The notes under the pieces: generated by a model | What the model was told of the DNA's origin: nothing | Databases searched by the model: none | What the model saw: only the letters and a program-made list of their open reading frames with translations | Position numbers and translations under genes: made by a program | Assembly: GCF_017876545.1 (NCBI RefSeq) | Contig: NZ_JAGIOD010000001.1 | Location: forward strand, 3,076,406 to 3,140,405 | Reading direction: 5' to 3' | DNA from: Brachybacterium sacelli | GTDB lineage: Bacteria; Actinomycetota; Actinomycetes; Actinomycetales; Dermabacteraceae | Length of the DNA: 64,000 bases | In this document: piece by piece, positions 9,449 to 17,383 of the stretch | Layout of the letters: every line of letters begins with the position of its first letter | Numbering within the stretch: the stretch's first letter is position 1

Positions 9449-9499
9449 TCTAGATCCATAAGCGGACCTACCTGATCAGCAGCAGGGATGTAAAAGGGC

Positions 9500-10441
9500 T
9501 CACGCCTCGCCTGACTCCACTTCCTTCAGCCGCTGCCTGATCTGATCGAGCTGACGAAAGTACCGAGGGGCGGCCATGTAGAGAACCGCGCAGCCTGCCT
9601 CAGTGAACGCGGGCTCGAGATCATCGTCGGCTGCTCCTGTGGGGTGAAGTCCGTAGTTCCGCAAATCGCGGAGATGTGCCGCTTGCGATCGCAGATCACT
9701 AAGCCCGCGTTTGTTCCACACGTTCCGGCGTGCCACCCCCTCGGCGGAGCGGTCAATGACCTCGGCAGCATTGTCGCCTGCAGCCACCAAACGCTGGAGC
9801 TTCAGATCGTCCTTGAGCCAGGCGCCGAGACCGAACCAGGCGGCTTCACTCGCAGCGCCGAGCAGGTCCACCCCAGCAATGAACAGTCCACGCTGAAAGG
9901 CACCGATGCCCTCCCGGAGAACCTGCGAGCCACGGCCTCCCAAGAGCTCGATGTACTGCTCAGGCAGATCTTCCCGCGCCAGTTCAGCACGGATAGACGG
10001 AACTCCGGCCAACTTCCACCTGCCGAACTGAGGAGCAGGCGTGTGGTGATGCTGGAACTGGGTACTTCCGCCCCAGGAGGGCCCGCGAACGGGGATCGAG
10101 TCGTTGCTCGCGCTGTAGTGATCCCCGGACGCCGGGGAGATGACGCCCCCGGTGTACAACTCGTGAAGCACGTGATCTGTCGCGAACCGAAGGCGCCGAG
10201 ATTGTACGGCCGGGTGCGAAGGATCAACGTCATCAACTGGACGACCGTGCGGAGTGTCGACTTTAAGCGGCTCGTTCGCGCTTTCACTGGTCAATCCGTG
10301 CGCACTCAACACGGCCGCGTAGAGGTCAACCTTCGAGCTCGACGGTGTATCCGCGAGCACATTCAAAATGATTGTGCGTGCCTCGGCGAGGTCGCGTCCC
10401 TCTGGAGCGACGGCGTCCGCAGCAGCTTGTGAGTACATCAT
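9500..10441 (-). CDS. Unknown protein with C-terminal HEPN-like RNxxxH motif
   Basis: 313 aa, not assigned to a named family. The N-terminal 60 residues may bind DNA or another protein (ILNVLADTPSSSKVDLYAAV). The middle is rich in Gly/Ala helices (RGLFIAGVDLLGAASEAAWF), and near the C terminus LRDLRNYGLHP places Arg261 and His266 in the R-N-x3-H pattern typical of HEPN RNase or HEPN-like helical domains, followed by a helix ending LDQIRQRLKEVE. HEPN proteins often act as RNases in toxin or phage-defence systems. Two ATGs are adjacent (10441 and 10438). It stands alone between the IS481 copy and the divergent hexapeptide gene, so it has no operon partner. Role inferred weakly. Confidence 0.5.
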   Translation of the reverse strand: MMYSQAAADAVAPEGRDLAEARTIILNVLADTPSSSKVDLYAAVLSAHGLTSESANEPLKVDTPHGRPVDDVDPSHPAVQSRRLRFATDHVLHELYTGGVISPASGDHYSASNDSIPVRGPSWGGSTQFQHHHTPAPQFGRWKLAGVPSIRAELAREDLPEQYIELLGGRGSQVLREGIGAFQRGLFIAGVDLLGAASEAAWFGLGAWLKDDLKLQRLVAAGDNAAEVIDRSAEGVARRNVWNKRGLSDLRSQAAHLRDLRNYGLHPTGAADDDLEPAFTEAGCAVLYMAAPRYFRQLDQIRQRLKEVESGEA

Positions 10442-10495
10442 CCCCGCAGAGTAACGACGGAGGCGGACATCGTGGAAACGGCGTCCGGGGTGGAT

Positions 10496-10528
10496 CCGCC
10501 CACTTCACGGCATGACCGCGTCACGATC
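10496..10528 (+). promoter_or_regulatory. CGCCCACT leader element of the hexapeptide gene
   Basis: CCGCCCACTTC at 10496-10506 is followed by a weak hairpin (ACGGCATGACCGCGT), about 45 nt before the ATG at 10549. It is one of a set of similar leaders in this window. Function unknown. Confidence 0.5.
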
Positions 10529-10548
10529 GAGATGAAGGGCTGGGCGCC

Positions 10549-11247
10549 ATGGAAATCAGGCGAAAGAAGAGCACGGGCGAGCAGGGCAATCGAGGCGAGT
10601 TCGGGTCAGTTTCCCGGAGCGACGCCGTGGTCGATGTATCCCCGGCCAGCGGGAGCATCGACCGTTCCGCGAAGATCCACGACTCTGCGGCGATTAGCTC
10701 GTCGGCGACGATCCGGAACATGGTGCGGATCCAGGAAGACGTGACGATCGGCGACGGCGTGAAGCTGGGACACCATTCCTTCGTCGGCGCTGCAGCACGA
10801 CTCGACACAGGCGTTCAGGTGGGCTCGAGCGCGAAGGTCGGCGGCGGCTCTCACATCGGCGAAGACGTCCGCATCGGACCGAGCGCCTCGATCTCCACAC
10901 GGGCGCGGATCGGAGCGCGCACGAAGATCTCTGCGGGAGCGAACATCGGCCCTGACACCGAGATCAGGCCCGACGTGTACATCGGTCGGCACACCCACGT
11001 CACCGGCCGCTCCACCATCGGGCAAGGGACTGTCTTGAAGGCCTGGTCCTCGGTCGGTCACGCGACCACTCTCGGCGGCGACGTCGAGCTCGGCGAGGGC
11101 ACGCTGATCGGCTACCGCTGCACCCTCGGCGACAAGGTCCGAGTCGACCCCGGAATCATGGTCCTTCCTGACTCCCGCATCGCCGACGGTGAGCACGTCA
11201 CCATCGACCACCCGCGCGCGGCGCCGAAGCCGACCCCCGAGGACTGA
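10549..11247 (+). CDS. Left-handed beta-helix (hexapeptide-repeat) protein with mobile-element N-terminal motif
   Basis: 232 aa. Residues about 45-215 are a run of hexapeptide repeats (IGDGVKLGHHSFVG, VRIGPSASISTRARIGARTK, IRPDVYIGRHTHVTG) typical of left-handed beta-helix acyltransferases or gamma-carbonic-anhydrase-like folds. No acyltransferase active-site block is recognisable, so it may be structural or binding. The N terminus KKSTGEQGNRGEFGSVSR matches that of the 83-aa protein at 46820 (KRDTGEQGNQGEFASVSR), linking both to the mobile element. ATG 10549 follows AAGGGCTGGGCGCC. A degraded copy of its C-terminal half lies at 12185-12465. Catalytic function not shown. Confidence 0.7.
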   Translation: MEIRRKKSTGEQGNRGEFGSVSRSDAVVDVSPASGSIDRSAKIHDSAAISSSATIRNMVRIQEDVTIGDGVKLGHHSFVGAAARLDTGVQVGSSAKVGGGSHIGEDVRIGPSASISTRARIGARTKISAGANIGPDTEIRPDVYIGRHTHVTGRSTIGQGTVLKAWSSVGHATTLGGDVELGEGTLIGYRCTLGDKVRVDPGIMVLPDSRIADGEHVTIDHPRAAPKPTPED

Positions 11248-11404
11248 CAACACGAACCACTTCGTGCAGACCGACCTCGACCTCCCGGCCGCACCTGCAC
11301 TCCGACCCCGAGCTGCCGAAGGGGCCGAGATCGCCGAGCCGGAGCCGCGAGACCGCTTCCGTTTCGGTGATTTCACTGGCCGTGGACGCTCGGCAGAACG
11401 CATC

Positions 11405-12136
11405 TCACGTGAGCTGCTCGGCCAGCTGGATCAGAGACCGTGCCCGCAGATCCGGGAACTTGAAGTACGCAGGGTAGACGCCGCCGTCCCGGTTGATCCA
11501 GGCGGCGCCGAGACCCGCACGCGCCGCGCCGTCGATGTCCCAGGGATGCACGGCGACGAGCATGGCGTCCATCGGGTCGACCTCGCACCGCTCGAGGGCG
11601 TAGGCGTACGCGCCTGCGCCGGGCTCCCAGATGCTCGCCTGTTCGACGGAGAGGAGCGCCTCGAAGTGGCCGCGGATCCCGGCCCGGTCGAGCAGCGACT
11701 CGGCGACGGATGCAGACCCGTTGCTCAGCGTCACCAACCGGACTCCCAGGCGGCTCAAGGCCTCGATGCCCTCTGGGACGTCTGCATGGACCGGCAGAGC
11801 GGTGAACCCGGCCATGATGTGTTCGACGGCGTCTTCGGTCCCGCGGTTCAGCGGGAGCCCGTGGAGGTTGGCGCGCAGTCCCTCCGCCGCGATGCTGGCA
11901 AAGGGCTCACTGACACCGACAGCGGTCAAGGCGAAGCCGTCGCGGAGAAGTCCCGCGAACCAGGTCTTCGCCAGGTGAGCTGGCGCGCCGACGCCCTGGA
12001 ACCGCTGGCCCATCGACGACATGTCCGAGAGCGTTTCGTTGACGTCGAAGATCAGCAGGGACGGTCGCCGGGGCCCGTCCGGACTCACGGGGTGGTCCGC
12101 ACTCGCGAGAGCGTGGTCGGTGTGTGCGCTCGTCAT
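11405..12136 (-). CDS. HAD-superfamily hydrolase, L-2-haloacid dehalogenase-like
   Basis: 243 aa from the ATG at 12136 (GTG at 12145 is possible). Motif I is LLIFDVNETLSDM with the nucleophilic Asp and Thr; motif II is VTLSNGSAS; motif IV is AVHPWDIDGAARAGL with the acidic residue, all in the order of type II haloacid dehalogenases. Motif III, normally W-K-P, reads SIWEPGAGAY: the conserved Lys is Glu, which may impair catalysis. Soluble and cytosolic; the substrate may be a haloacid or a phosphate ester. It converges on the hexapeptide gene, and nothing ties it functionally to its neighbours. Family confident, activity uncertain because of the Lys replacement. Confidence 0.8.
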   Translation of the reverse strand: MTSAHTDHALASADHPVSPDGPRRPSLLIFDVNETLSDMSSMGQRFQGVGAPAHLAKTWFAGLLRDGFALTAVGVSEPFASIAAEGLRANLHGLPLNRGTEDAVEHIMAGFTALPVHADVPEGIEALSRLGVRLVTLSNGSASVAESLLDRAGIRGHFEALLSVEQASIWEPGAGAYAYALERCEVDPMDAMLVAVHPWDIDGAARAGLGAAWINRDGGVYPAYFKFPDLRARSLIQLAEQLT

Positions 12137-12184
12137 GAGCCTCACCGTAGCCCGGGCCTTCTCTGAGTGCGACGCCTCCCCCGC

Positions 12185-12465
12185 GATGATGCGTACCGGA
12201 GCTCGCGTGGCACTGGCCGAGAAGCCTGTTGTCGGTCAAATCGCGAGCCTCGGTAACGATGTTGCTGGGGGCGAGGGTGCCGTTGTGGGCAGGGGGGTGT
12301 CCGTCAGTGACAGAGTCACTGCCCACATGGTGCTCCACGACGGCAGCGCCATCGGCGGCGCCGTGCGGATCGAACACGACCGTCTCCGTGAGTCCGGCTC
12401 GCACGTCGTCGACCGAGAGAACGTCACCCTCGACCACGCGCCCCGCAGCACCGAAGTCGGCCTCC
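12185..12465 (+). pseudogene. Decayed copy of the hexapeptide gene's 3' half
   Basis: The plus frame reads LGNDVAGGEGAVVGRGVS and later ENVTLDHAPRST, matching LGGDVELGEGTLIGYRCT and EHVTIDHPRAAP of the intact gene at 10549; the nucleotide GTCGGTCA start of the block is also shared. No start codon or upstream half is present and the repeat register is damaged. It occupies most of the stretch 12137-12567, where I see no other gene. Confidence 0.55.
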
Positions 12466-12520
12466 GACGTCTGACTGCACGCCCGCACCAGATCCTGCGG
12501 GTCCCGCGAGGTCGCGTTCC

Positions 12521-12540
12521 CGCCCACTGGCCGGGTCGAC
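12521..12540 (+). promoter_or_regulatory. CGCCCACTGG leader element of the conjugation operon
   Basis: CGCCCACTGG at 12521-12530, followed by CCGGGTCGAC, lies 38 nt before the ATG at 12568, the first gene of the operon. Same box as in other leaders of the element. Confidence 0.5.
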
Positions 12541-12567
12541 AGGAACTCTCTGGCGAAGGTGGGCGAC

Positions 12568-12708
12568 ATGGAGCTGGGACGTGGACCGCGTTACGAGAAG
12601 GACTCCGACGACCTCGCGAACTCCCTCAGCCGCGGCGCAGTTAAGGCCGGGCTGTTCGTGCTGGTCGCGATCTTCATTCTGTCCCTGCTGGTCGGGGTGT
12701 TCTCGTGA
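12568..12708 (+). CDS. 46-aa single-span membrane peptide, first gene of the conjugation operon
   Basis: The ATG at 12568 opens a 46-codon frame: a charged N-terminal half (MELGRGPRYEKDSDDLANSL) and one hydrophobic segment (residues about 27-45, GLFVLVAIFILSLLVGVF) running to the stop. AAGGTGGGCGAC provides a Shine-Dalgarno-like stretch. The stop overlaps the GTG of the NERD gene (GTGA). The layout suggests a small inner-membrane subunit of the transfer apparatus with its N terminus in the cytosol. No family assigned. Confidence 0.65.
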   Translation: MELGRGPRYEKDSDDLANSLSRGAVKAGLFVLVAIFILSLLVGVFS

Positions 12709-13256
12709 GCGGCTCCGTGTATGGGATCGCCGGCGGGTCTGTCGAAGAACTCGGTACTGATGCGGCGAAGGTTGGGCGCGCGGGTGAGGAGAGCACTGGC
12801 CGGGTGCTGGACATGCTCGCGGTGGAATCCCGCCGGGATGTTTGGCATGACCTGGATGTTCCCGCCCGCGGGATCGCCGCGAACATCGACCACATCATCA
12901 CCGGCGGCACGGTCTTGCTGATCGTCGATTCGAAGCGGTGGCGGCCCGGCTTCTACTGGACGCTCGAGGACACCTCGTACCGGTGGTTGTCGAAGGTGGA
13001 GCATGCCGACCGTCGCACGATGGCGATGATCCAGCATCGCATCAGCGCCCACATCCCCCGCGCCCTGGTCCGTCGGCCGCTGGTGTCGATCGAGGCCTCC
13101 CGGCCCGGGACCATGAGCGTGACGTTCCTGCACGTCCCTGGCGCCGATGCGATCCGGGCCAGTGCTCTCCCCCGGCGTGTCCGTGCGTTGGTGCCTGATG
13201 AGCCGACCGATCCGGATCTCGTCACGGCCCTATACCCCCTGCTCCGCACCCGCTGA
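12705..13256 (+). CDS. NERD (nuclease-related) domain protein
   Basis: 183 aa with GTG start at 12705 overlapping the preceding stop. After an N-terminal helix (GRAGEESTGRVLDMLAVE) comes VWHDLDVPARGIAANIDHII with TVLLIVDSKRW, that is the D...NIDH...DxK order of the NERD domain, a PD-(D/E)xK-like nuclease relative. NERD proteins are common beside mobile-element and DNA-processing genes, and catalysis is rarely proven. About residues 45-85 hold the core; the C-terminal half (LPRRVRALVPDEPTDPDLV) is unassigned. It is followed after 9 nt by the FtsK-type gene with GAGGAGG as ribosome site, so it is probably part of the transfer operon. Confidence 0.68.
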   Translation: MSGSVYGIAGGSVEELGTDAAKVGRAGEESTGRVLDMLAVESRRDVWHDLDVPARGIAANIDHIITGGTVLLIVDSKRWRPGFYWTLEDTSYRWLSKVEHADRRTMAMIQHRISAHIPRALVRRPLVSIEASRPGTMSVTFLHVPGADAIRASALPRRVRALVPDEPTDPDLVTALYPLLRTR

Positions 13257-13265
13257 GGAGGATCC

Positions 13266-16200
13266 ATGGCTCAGAAGTACGACAAGCCCGCCCTGAACCT
13301 CACCATCCCCTTGATGGTGCTGACTCTGCTGCTCGCTGCCGCCGCGGTGCTCGTCGGCCTGCCCGGAGGATGGGTGATGTTCGTCGGGGTGCTGGCCGTG
13401 GCGTGCCTGCATCCGGCGCCGATGCTCACGGGACCGAAGGAGACACCCGCGAATCCGCGGGAAGAGCACCTGGTCCGGCGGCACCGGTCGTGGCTGGATA
13501 CCCGCACGTCCCTGCTGCTCGGGAACGTGTGGGGCTGGGAGACGGTGTGGCCGGGGATCCCGCCGCGTCTCTCGTTCATCGCTTCGGCCACGACCGGCGC
13601 TCTCGTGGCGGCGTTCCCGCTGTCCGGTCAGCTCCCGACCGCGGTGCTCGAGCGCGTCGGGGCACTGTTCGGCACGGATGCGCCAGTCGTGGCGATGCCG
13701 TGGTGGGTGGCAGTGGCGTCGGGGCTGCTGACCCATCACGTGATCACGTCGCTGCTCGCCCGCCGACGCAGAATCCGAGAACAGCCCGTCGTCACCATCG
13801 GCCCCACGGTGCTCCGGCAGCTATGGAGCTCACGGGCGCGTCCGCTTTTGCTCGCCACGCCTATTGCCGCGGTGCTCGGTGGTTGGGCTGCCGTGACCGG
13901 GCTGGAGATGGTGGGGCAGGACTCGCCGATTTGGCAGACGGTCGGGATGGTCGCTGCGGCGGTGCTCGCCGTCGTCGCGATCCTCGGCGGGCCGATCTCG
14001 CGGGTCTGCCTGGAGCGTTGGCGCCGTCTGCAGGCGGCTACGGGGGAGTGGGCGCCGCGGTTCGCCGAGCTGTTCACCGAGAAGGAAGGCCGGCCGCGGC
14101 TCGTGGAACGCACCCTCGCGCCGTGCGCGGCCATCGTCGACGTGATGGACGCTCCGCCGAAGCTCATGGCCGCCGGACTGCAACAGCGCGCCGACGCGAT
14201 CTCGGCGTTCTACGGGGATCCGTCCACGCGGATCGACATCCTGTCCAGCCCGAACCTGGACGCATCGGGACAGCCAATCCCCGGCACCGCGCACCAGCTC
14301 CGGGTACGGGTCGTCCAGTGGCCGGAAGGATCCTTCCCGAACCTGCTCGACCCTGACCTCGACCCTGTTTCCCGCGACCTCGCCCTGGAGTCGGCCCTCG
14401 CCCGGGCGTTCGACGGGATCGGCGTGAACCGCATGTCGCTGATCGAGGCCGTGCAGGTCGCCGACCTGCCCGCGAAGACCGATCCGCACCTGGCCGAGAT
14501 CGCGGAGAAGCGTCACCGTGGCGTTCGCCAGCAGATCGAGAAGCTCGGAGACGAGCACCCCGACGAGGTCGCACGCCTGAAGCAGTCCCTGACCGAACCG
14601 GTCGAACCTCCGACGTCCTCCCGTGCCGCAGCAGCGTGGCGGTGGCTACGTGGTGTGCCGGCCCCGGCACCAATGACCCCGGAGGAATCTCCGCTCGCGA
14701 TCTGGAAGACGACCTGGGCGATGCCCGGCATTCCCACTCCCCCGTGGCACACCATCCAGTCCGAATACGAGACCATCGCCGCAGAGTGCTCCGCCGTGAT
14801 CGAGGACGAACCAGTCGACGTCGATGCCGTGGTCGATCGACGCAGCGGCTACCTCCTCGTCGGCGACCCCCTCGCCGACGGGGCGAGGTACGCAGAGGAC
14901 TCGGGACTCACCGTGGAACAGGTCCGCAACGTGCAGGCAGAGATCGAGTGGGAGAAGCGCTGGGAGCAGACTCTCCCCCAGGGCGCCCAGCCGCCGACGA
15001 CCCGATTCGAGATCACGCGAGACGCCGAACTCCCCCAGCGCTTCACTCGCGAAGGTCTCGTGCTGCATGAGCAGCTGTTCGCCACCAAGACCGGCCTCGA
15101 TGCGGGCGAGACGTACATCGACCCGCGCGGCAAGGACTTCGAGAAGGGGATGCGCACCTCGATCACCGGGGCGCAAATGGTCTCGATCGTCGGCTGGCCC
15201 AGCGAGAAAGAAGGCCCAGGCTCCCGCCACCCACACCTGTTCCTGGTCCGCTGGACCACCGACCCAGTACCGACCACCCCACAAGACGTCGCACCACCCG
15301 AGCAGACGACCCCCGTGGCCACCAGCGGCTCCGCATGGATCCTCGCGCACCTGATCAACAGCGCCTTCCAAGCCGCCGCCGTAAAGCTGCCCAAACCCGA
15401 GCTCGTCGAGACCGAGCCACTCACCCTGCCGGCCAGTTCGAAGCACGCCTGGAAGGTGACGCTCCGCCTGCACGGCGGGACGACGCTGGTCGATGTGCGC
15501 AAGAAGGCCGACGCTCTCCGTTCCCAGCTCGCCTGCCCGTGGATGCGCCTGTCCAGTCCATGCGACGGTGAAGTCACCCTGTATATCGGGGACCCGGGGC
15601 CGGGGGCGAAGCTGCGTCGCGGCGCCGAGGTCGAGGTGCGGCGGGTCGACTTCGACCAGGCGTTCGTCGACTCGAACATCACGAACCTCTCCGGCACCGT
15701 CCCGACCCTGACGAAGCTCGAGACACTCGCGTCGAACGACCAGGTGGAGGTGCTGGACTTCGACCTGCCCGCCGGCGTGGATATCAACAAGGTCAAGGGC
15801 AACCGGGAGAAGCTGCGCTCGAACCTGAACGTGGAGTTCCTCGACGTGCGCCGCCACGGAGCCTCCGGGATCCAGTTGTTCATGGCAGAGCACGACCCCC
15901 TGCCCGAACGCGTCGGGATCCCTTTCGACCGGCTCGGCGACACCCCGGCTGCCTTCGGCGTCACGGCGCTCGGTGAGCCGACCATCTACGACCCGCTCGA
16001 GAACCCCCACCTCCTCGTACTGGGAGGAACCGGCGCCGGCAAGTCGGCGGCGATCAGCACCATGCTGTTCGACCTGATTCGCTGCGGCTACCTCCCCGTG
16101 ATCATCGATCCGACCAAGGGCGGGTACGACTTCCTGTTCTCCAAGGACTGGGCGATCGCCCCATTCGCCGCAGACGTCTTCCAGGCCGCCTCGACCATGA

Positions 16201-17333
16201 AGGCCCTCTACGGAGAGCTCGAGCGGCGCAAAGCCCTGAACGGACAGTACGGCGCGGTGAACATCGACAAGCTGCCTGACGATGCGCGCCCGCCGCATCT
16301 GATCGTGGTGGTCGATGAGTTCACGTCCCTGATCGGGAAGTCCTCGGTGCCTCCGAAATCTGATGATCCGGCGGCCGATCATGCCCGGCTCGAGGCCGAG
16401 GCCGAGAACAATGCCCGGGCGATCATCGGGAACATTGTCGGCAAACTCGGACGAGAAGCACGCTCCGTCGGGATCCACCTGCTGCTGGGCACCCAGAAGC
16501 TGACGTCGAAGACCCTCGACACCATGCCGGGCGGGGCAGACATAAAAACCAATCTGGCCCGGATGGGGCTGGGGAACATGACCCAGGGTGACCGGATGAG
16601 CGCGTTCCGGAACCCCATGGAAGCCGACACCATCGCTGCACCGCGTGTGGGTCGTGGCCTGTTTGAGCCGCTGACTGCCCCGCACCCGTGCCTCATGCAG
16701 GTCTGGTACGAGGAAAACGCCACCCTCCAGGCGAAGCTGCAAGAGCACGACATCCCGCAGCCCCGCCCCGAGCAGTTACTGGACCCGTCGGATCCGCGCT
16801 ACGTGGTCGCGCCGCTGGAGGACTTCGTCGACGTGGTCGAAGAGAAGATCACGGAGCAGGAAGCGCTGGCGGTGGAGGAGCTCGATCTGAATATCAGCTT
16901 CGACCTCGGCTCCCTGCTCGGAGACACCACTCACGATCCCGAAGGCGAGGCATCCTCTGCTGAGCGGAGCGTAGCTCTGTCCGAGCTCGAGGCCAACAGC
17001 CTCTTCGAAATTCTCGAAGCCCTGCAAGACGCGACCGAGCGAGAGAAGGTCACGGAGATCGTCGTCGACGTCGAGGGTCTGGACGCAGAGTCGGAGGTCG
17101 GCGCGACCTACCGGGAGCTGATCACCGAGCTCGCCGTCGACGTTGGCGCTGAGCTATGTGCGACCGCCACCCCCGGCACCGATACCCCAGCCGAAGACTT
17201 GCCCGAGGTCGCGCCGGCCCCGGCCGACTCCCCCGCTGCGCCACCAGCACCGGAGACCAAAGAGTCGCTCGATGAGGACGACGGCTTCGACTTCACCTTC
17301 GAGGCCCCTCCGATGGTCCGCGGCGGACTCTGA
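13266..17333 (+). CDS. Large membrane FtsK/SpoIIIE-type ATPase of the conjugation operon
   Basis: 1355 aa. Membrane segments fall at about residues 13-50, 98-118, 140-165, 190-212 and 220-243. A long middle region follows, then a motor domain with Walker A VLGGTGAGKSAAIS (about 918-931) and Walker B LIVVVDEFTSLI (about 1013). KTNLARMGLGNMTQGDRMS lies near the sensor region. The tail (about 1200-1355) is acidic and Pro/Ala-rich, ending near DDGFDF. It probably drives DNA or substrate transport for the element, as FtsK-like ATPases do in actinobacterial conjugation; with five membrane segments and this size it could instead fill a VirB4-like role. GAGGAGG precedes the ATG. It lies downstream of the NERD gene and upstream of the wall hydrolase. 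Confidence 0.8.
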   Translation: MAQKYDKPALNLTIPLMVLTLLLAAAAVLVGLPGGWVMFVGVLAVACLHPAPMLTGPKETPANPREEHLVRRHRSWLDTRTSLLLGNVWGWETVWPGIPPRLSFIASATTGALVAAFPLSGQLPTAVLERVGALFGTDAPVVAMPWWVAVASGLLTHHVITSLLARRRRIREQPVVTIGPTVLRQLWSSRARPLLLATPIAAVLGGWAAVTGLEMVGQDSPIWQTVGMVAAAVLAVVAILGGPISRVCLERWRRLQAATGEWAPRFAELFTEKEGRPRLVERTLAPCAAIVDVMDAPPKLMAAGLQQRADAISAFYGDPSTRIDILSSPNLDASGQPIPGTAHQLRVRVVQWPEGSFPNLLDPDLDPVSRDLALESALARAFDGIGVNRMSLIEAVQVADLPAKTDPHLAEIAEKRHRGVRQQIEKLGDEHPDEVARLKQSLTEPVEPPTSSRAAAAWRWLRGVPAPAPMTPEESPLAIWKTTWAMPGIPTPPWHTIQSEYETIAAECSAVIEDEPVDVDAVVDRRSGYLLVGDPLADGARYAEDSGLTVEQVRNVQAEIEWEKRWEQTLPQGAQPPTTRFEITRDAELPQRFTREGLVLHEQLFATKTGLDAGETYIDPRGKDFEKGMRTSITGAQMVSIVGWPSEKEGPGSRHPHLFLVRWTTDPVPTTPQDVAPPEQTTPVATSGSAWILAHLINSAFQAAAVKLPKPELVETEPLTLPASSKHAWKVTLRLHGGTTLVDVRKKADALRSQLACPWMRLSSPCDGEVTLYIGDPGPGAKLRRGAEVEVRRVDFDQAFVDSNITNLSGTVPTLTKLETLASNDQVEVLDFDLPAGVDINKVKGNREKLRSNLNVEFLDVRRHGASGIQLFMAEHDPLPERVGIPFDRLGDTPAAFGVTALGEPTIYDPLENPHLLVLGGTGAGKSAAISTMLFDLIRCGYLPVIIDPTKGGYDFLFSKDWAIAPFAADVFQAASTMKALYGELERRKALNGQYGAVNIDKLPDDARPPHLIVVVDEFTSLIGKSSVPPKSDDPAADHARLEAEAENNARAIIGNIVGKLGREARSVGIHLLLGTQKLTSKTLDTMPGGADIKTNLARMGLGNMTQGDRMSAFRNPMEADTIAAPRVGRGLFEPLTAPHPCLMQVWYEENATLQAKLQEHDIPQPRPEQLLDPSDPRYVVAPLEDFVDVVEEKITEQEALAVEELDLNISFDLGSLLGDTTHDPEGEASSAERSVALSELEANSLFEILEALQDATEREKVTEIVVDVEGLDAESEVGATYRELITELAVDVGAELCATATPGTDTPAEDLPEVAPAPADSPAAPPAPETKESLDEDDGFDFTFEAPPMVRGGL

Positions 17334-17353
17334 CCGCGCCCGCTTCGACCTCC

Positions 17354-17363
17354 CGCCCACTGG
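17354..17363 (+). promoter_or_regulatory. CGCCCACTGG leader element of the wall-hydrolase gene
   Basis: CGCCCACTGG, then GCGCAGCCGAGGAGGT with the ribosome site, lies 21 nt before ATG 17384. It sits inside the operon, only 20 nt after the FtsK stop, so it may act on translation or as an internal promoter. Confidence 0.5.
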
Positions 17364-17383
17364 CGCAGCCGAGGAGGTCACCC

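Larger units (their letters stand above)
8327..9454. repeat. 6-bp target duplication TCTAGA on both sides of the IS481 element
   Basis: TCTAGA at 8327-8332 and again at 9449-9454 directly flank the terminal inverted repeats. Known IS481 elements insert at NCTAGN and duplicate 6 bp, so this is a clean, probably recent insertion. Confidence 0.9.

Noticed and set aside
14646..16748. 700-aa open frame antisense to the FtsK-type gene
   Set aside because: High-GC shadow frame opposite a clear 1355-aa ATPase with Walker motifs.
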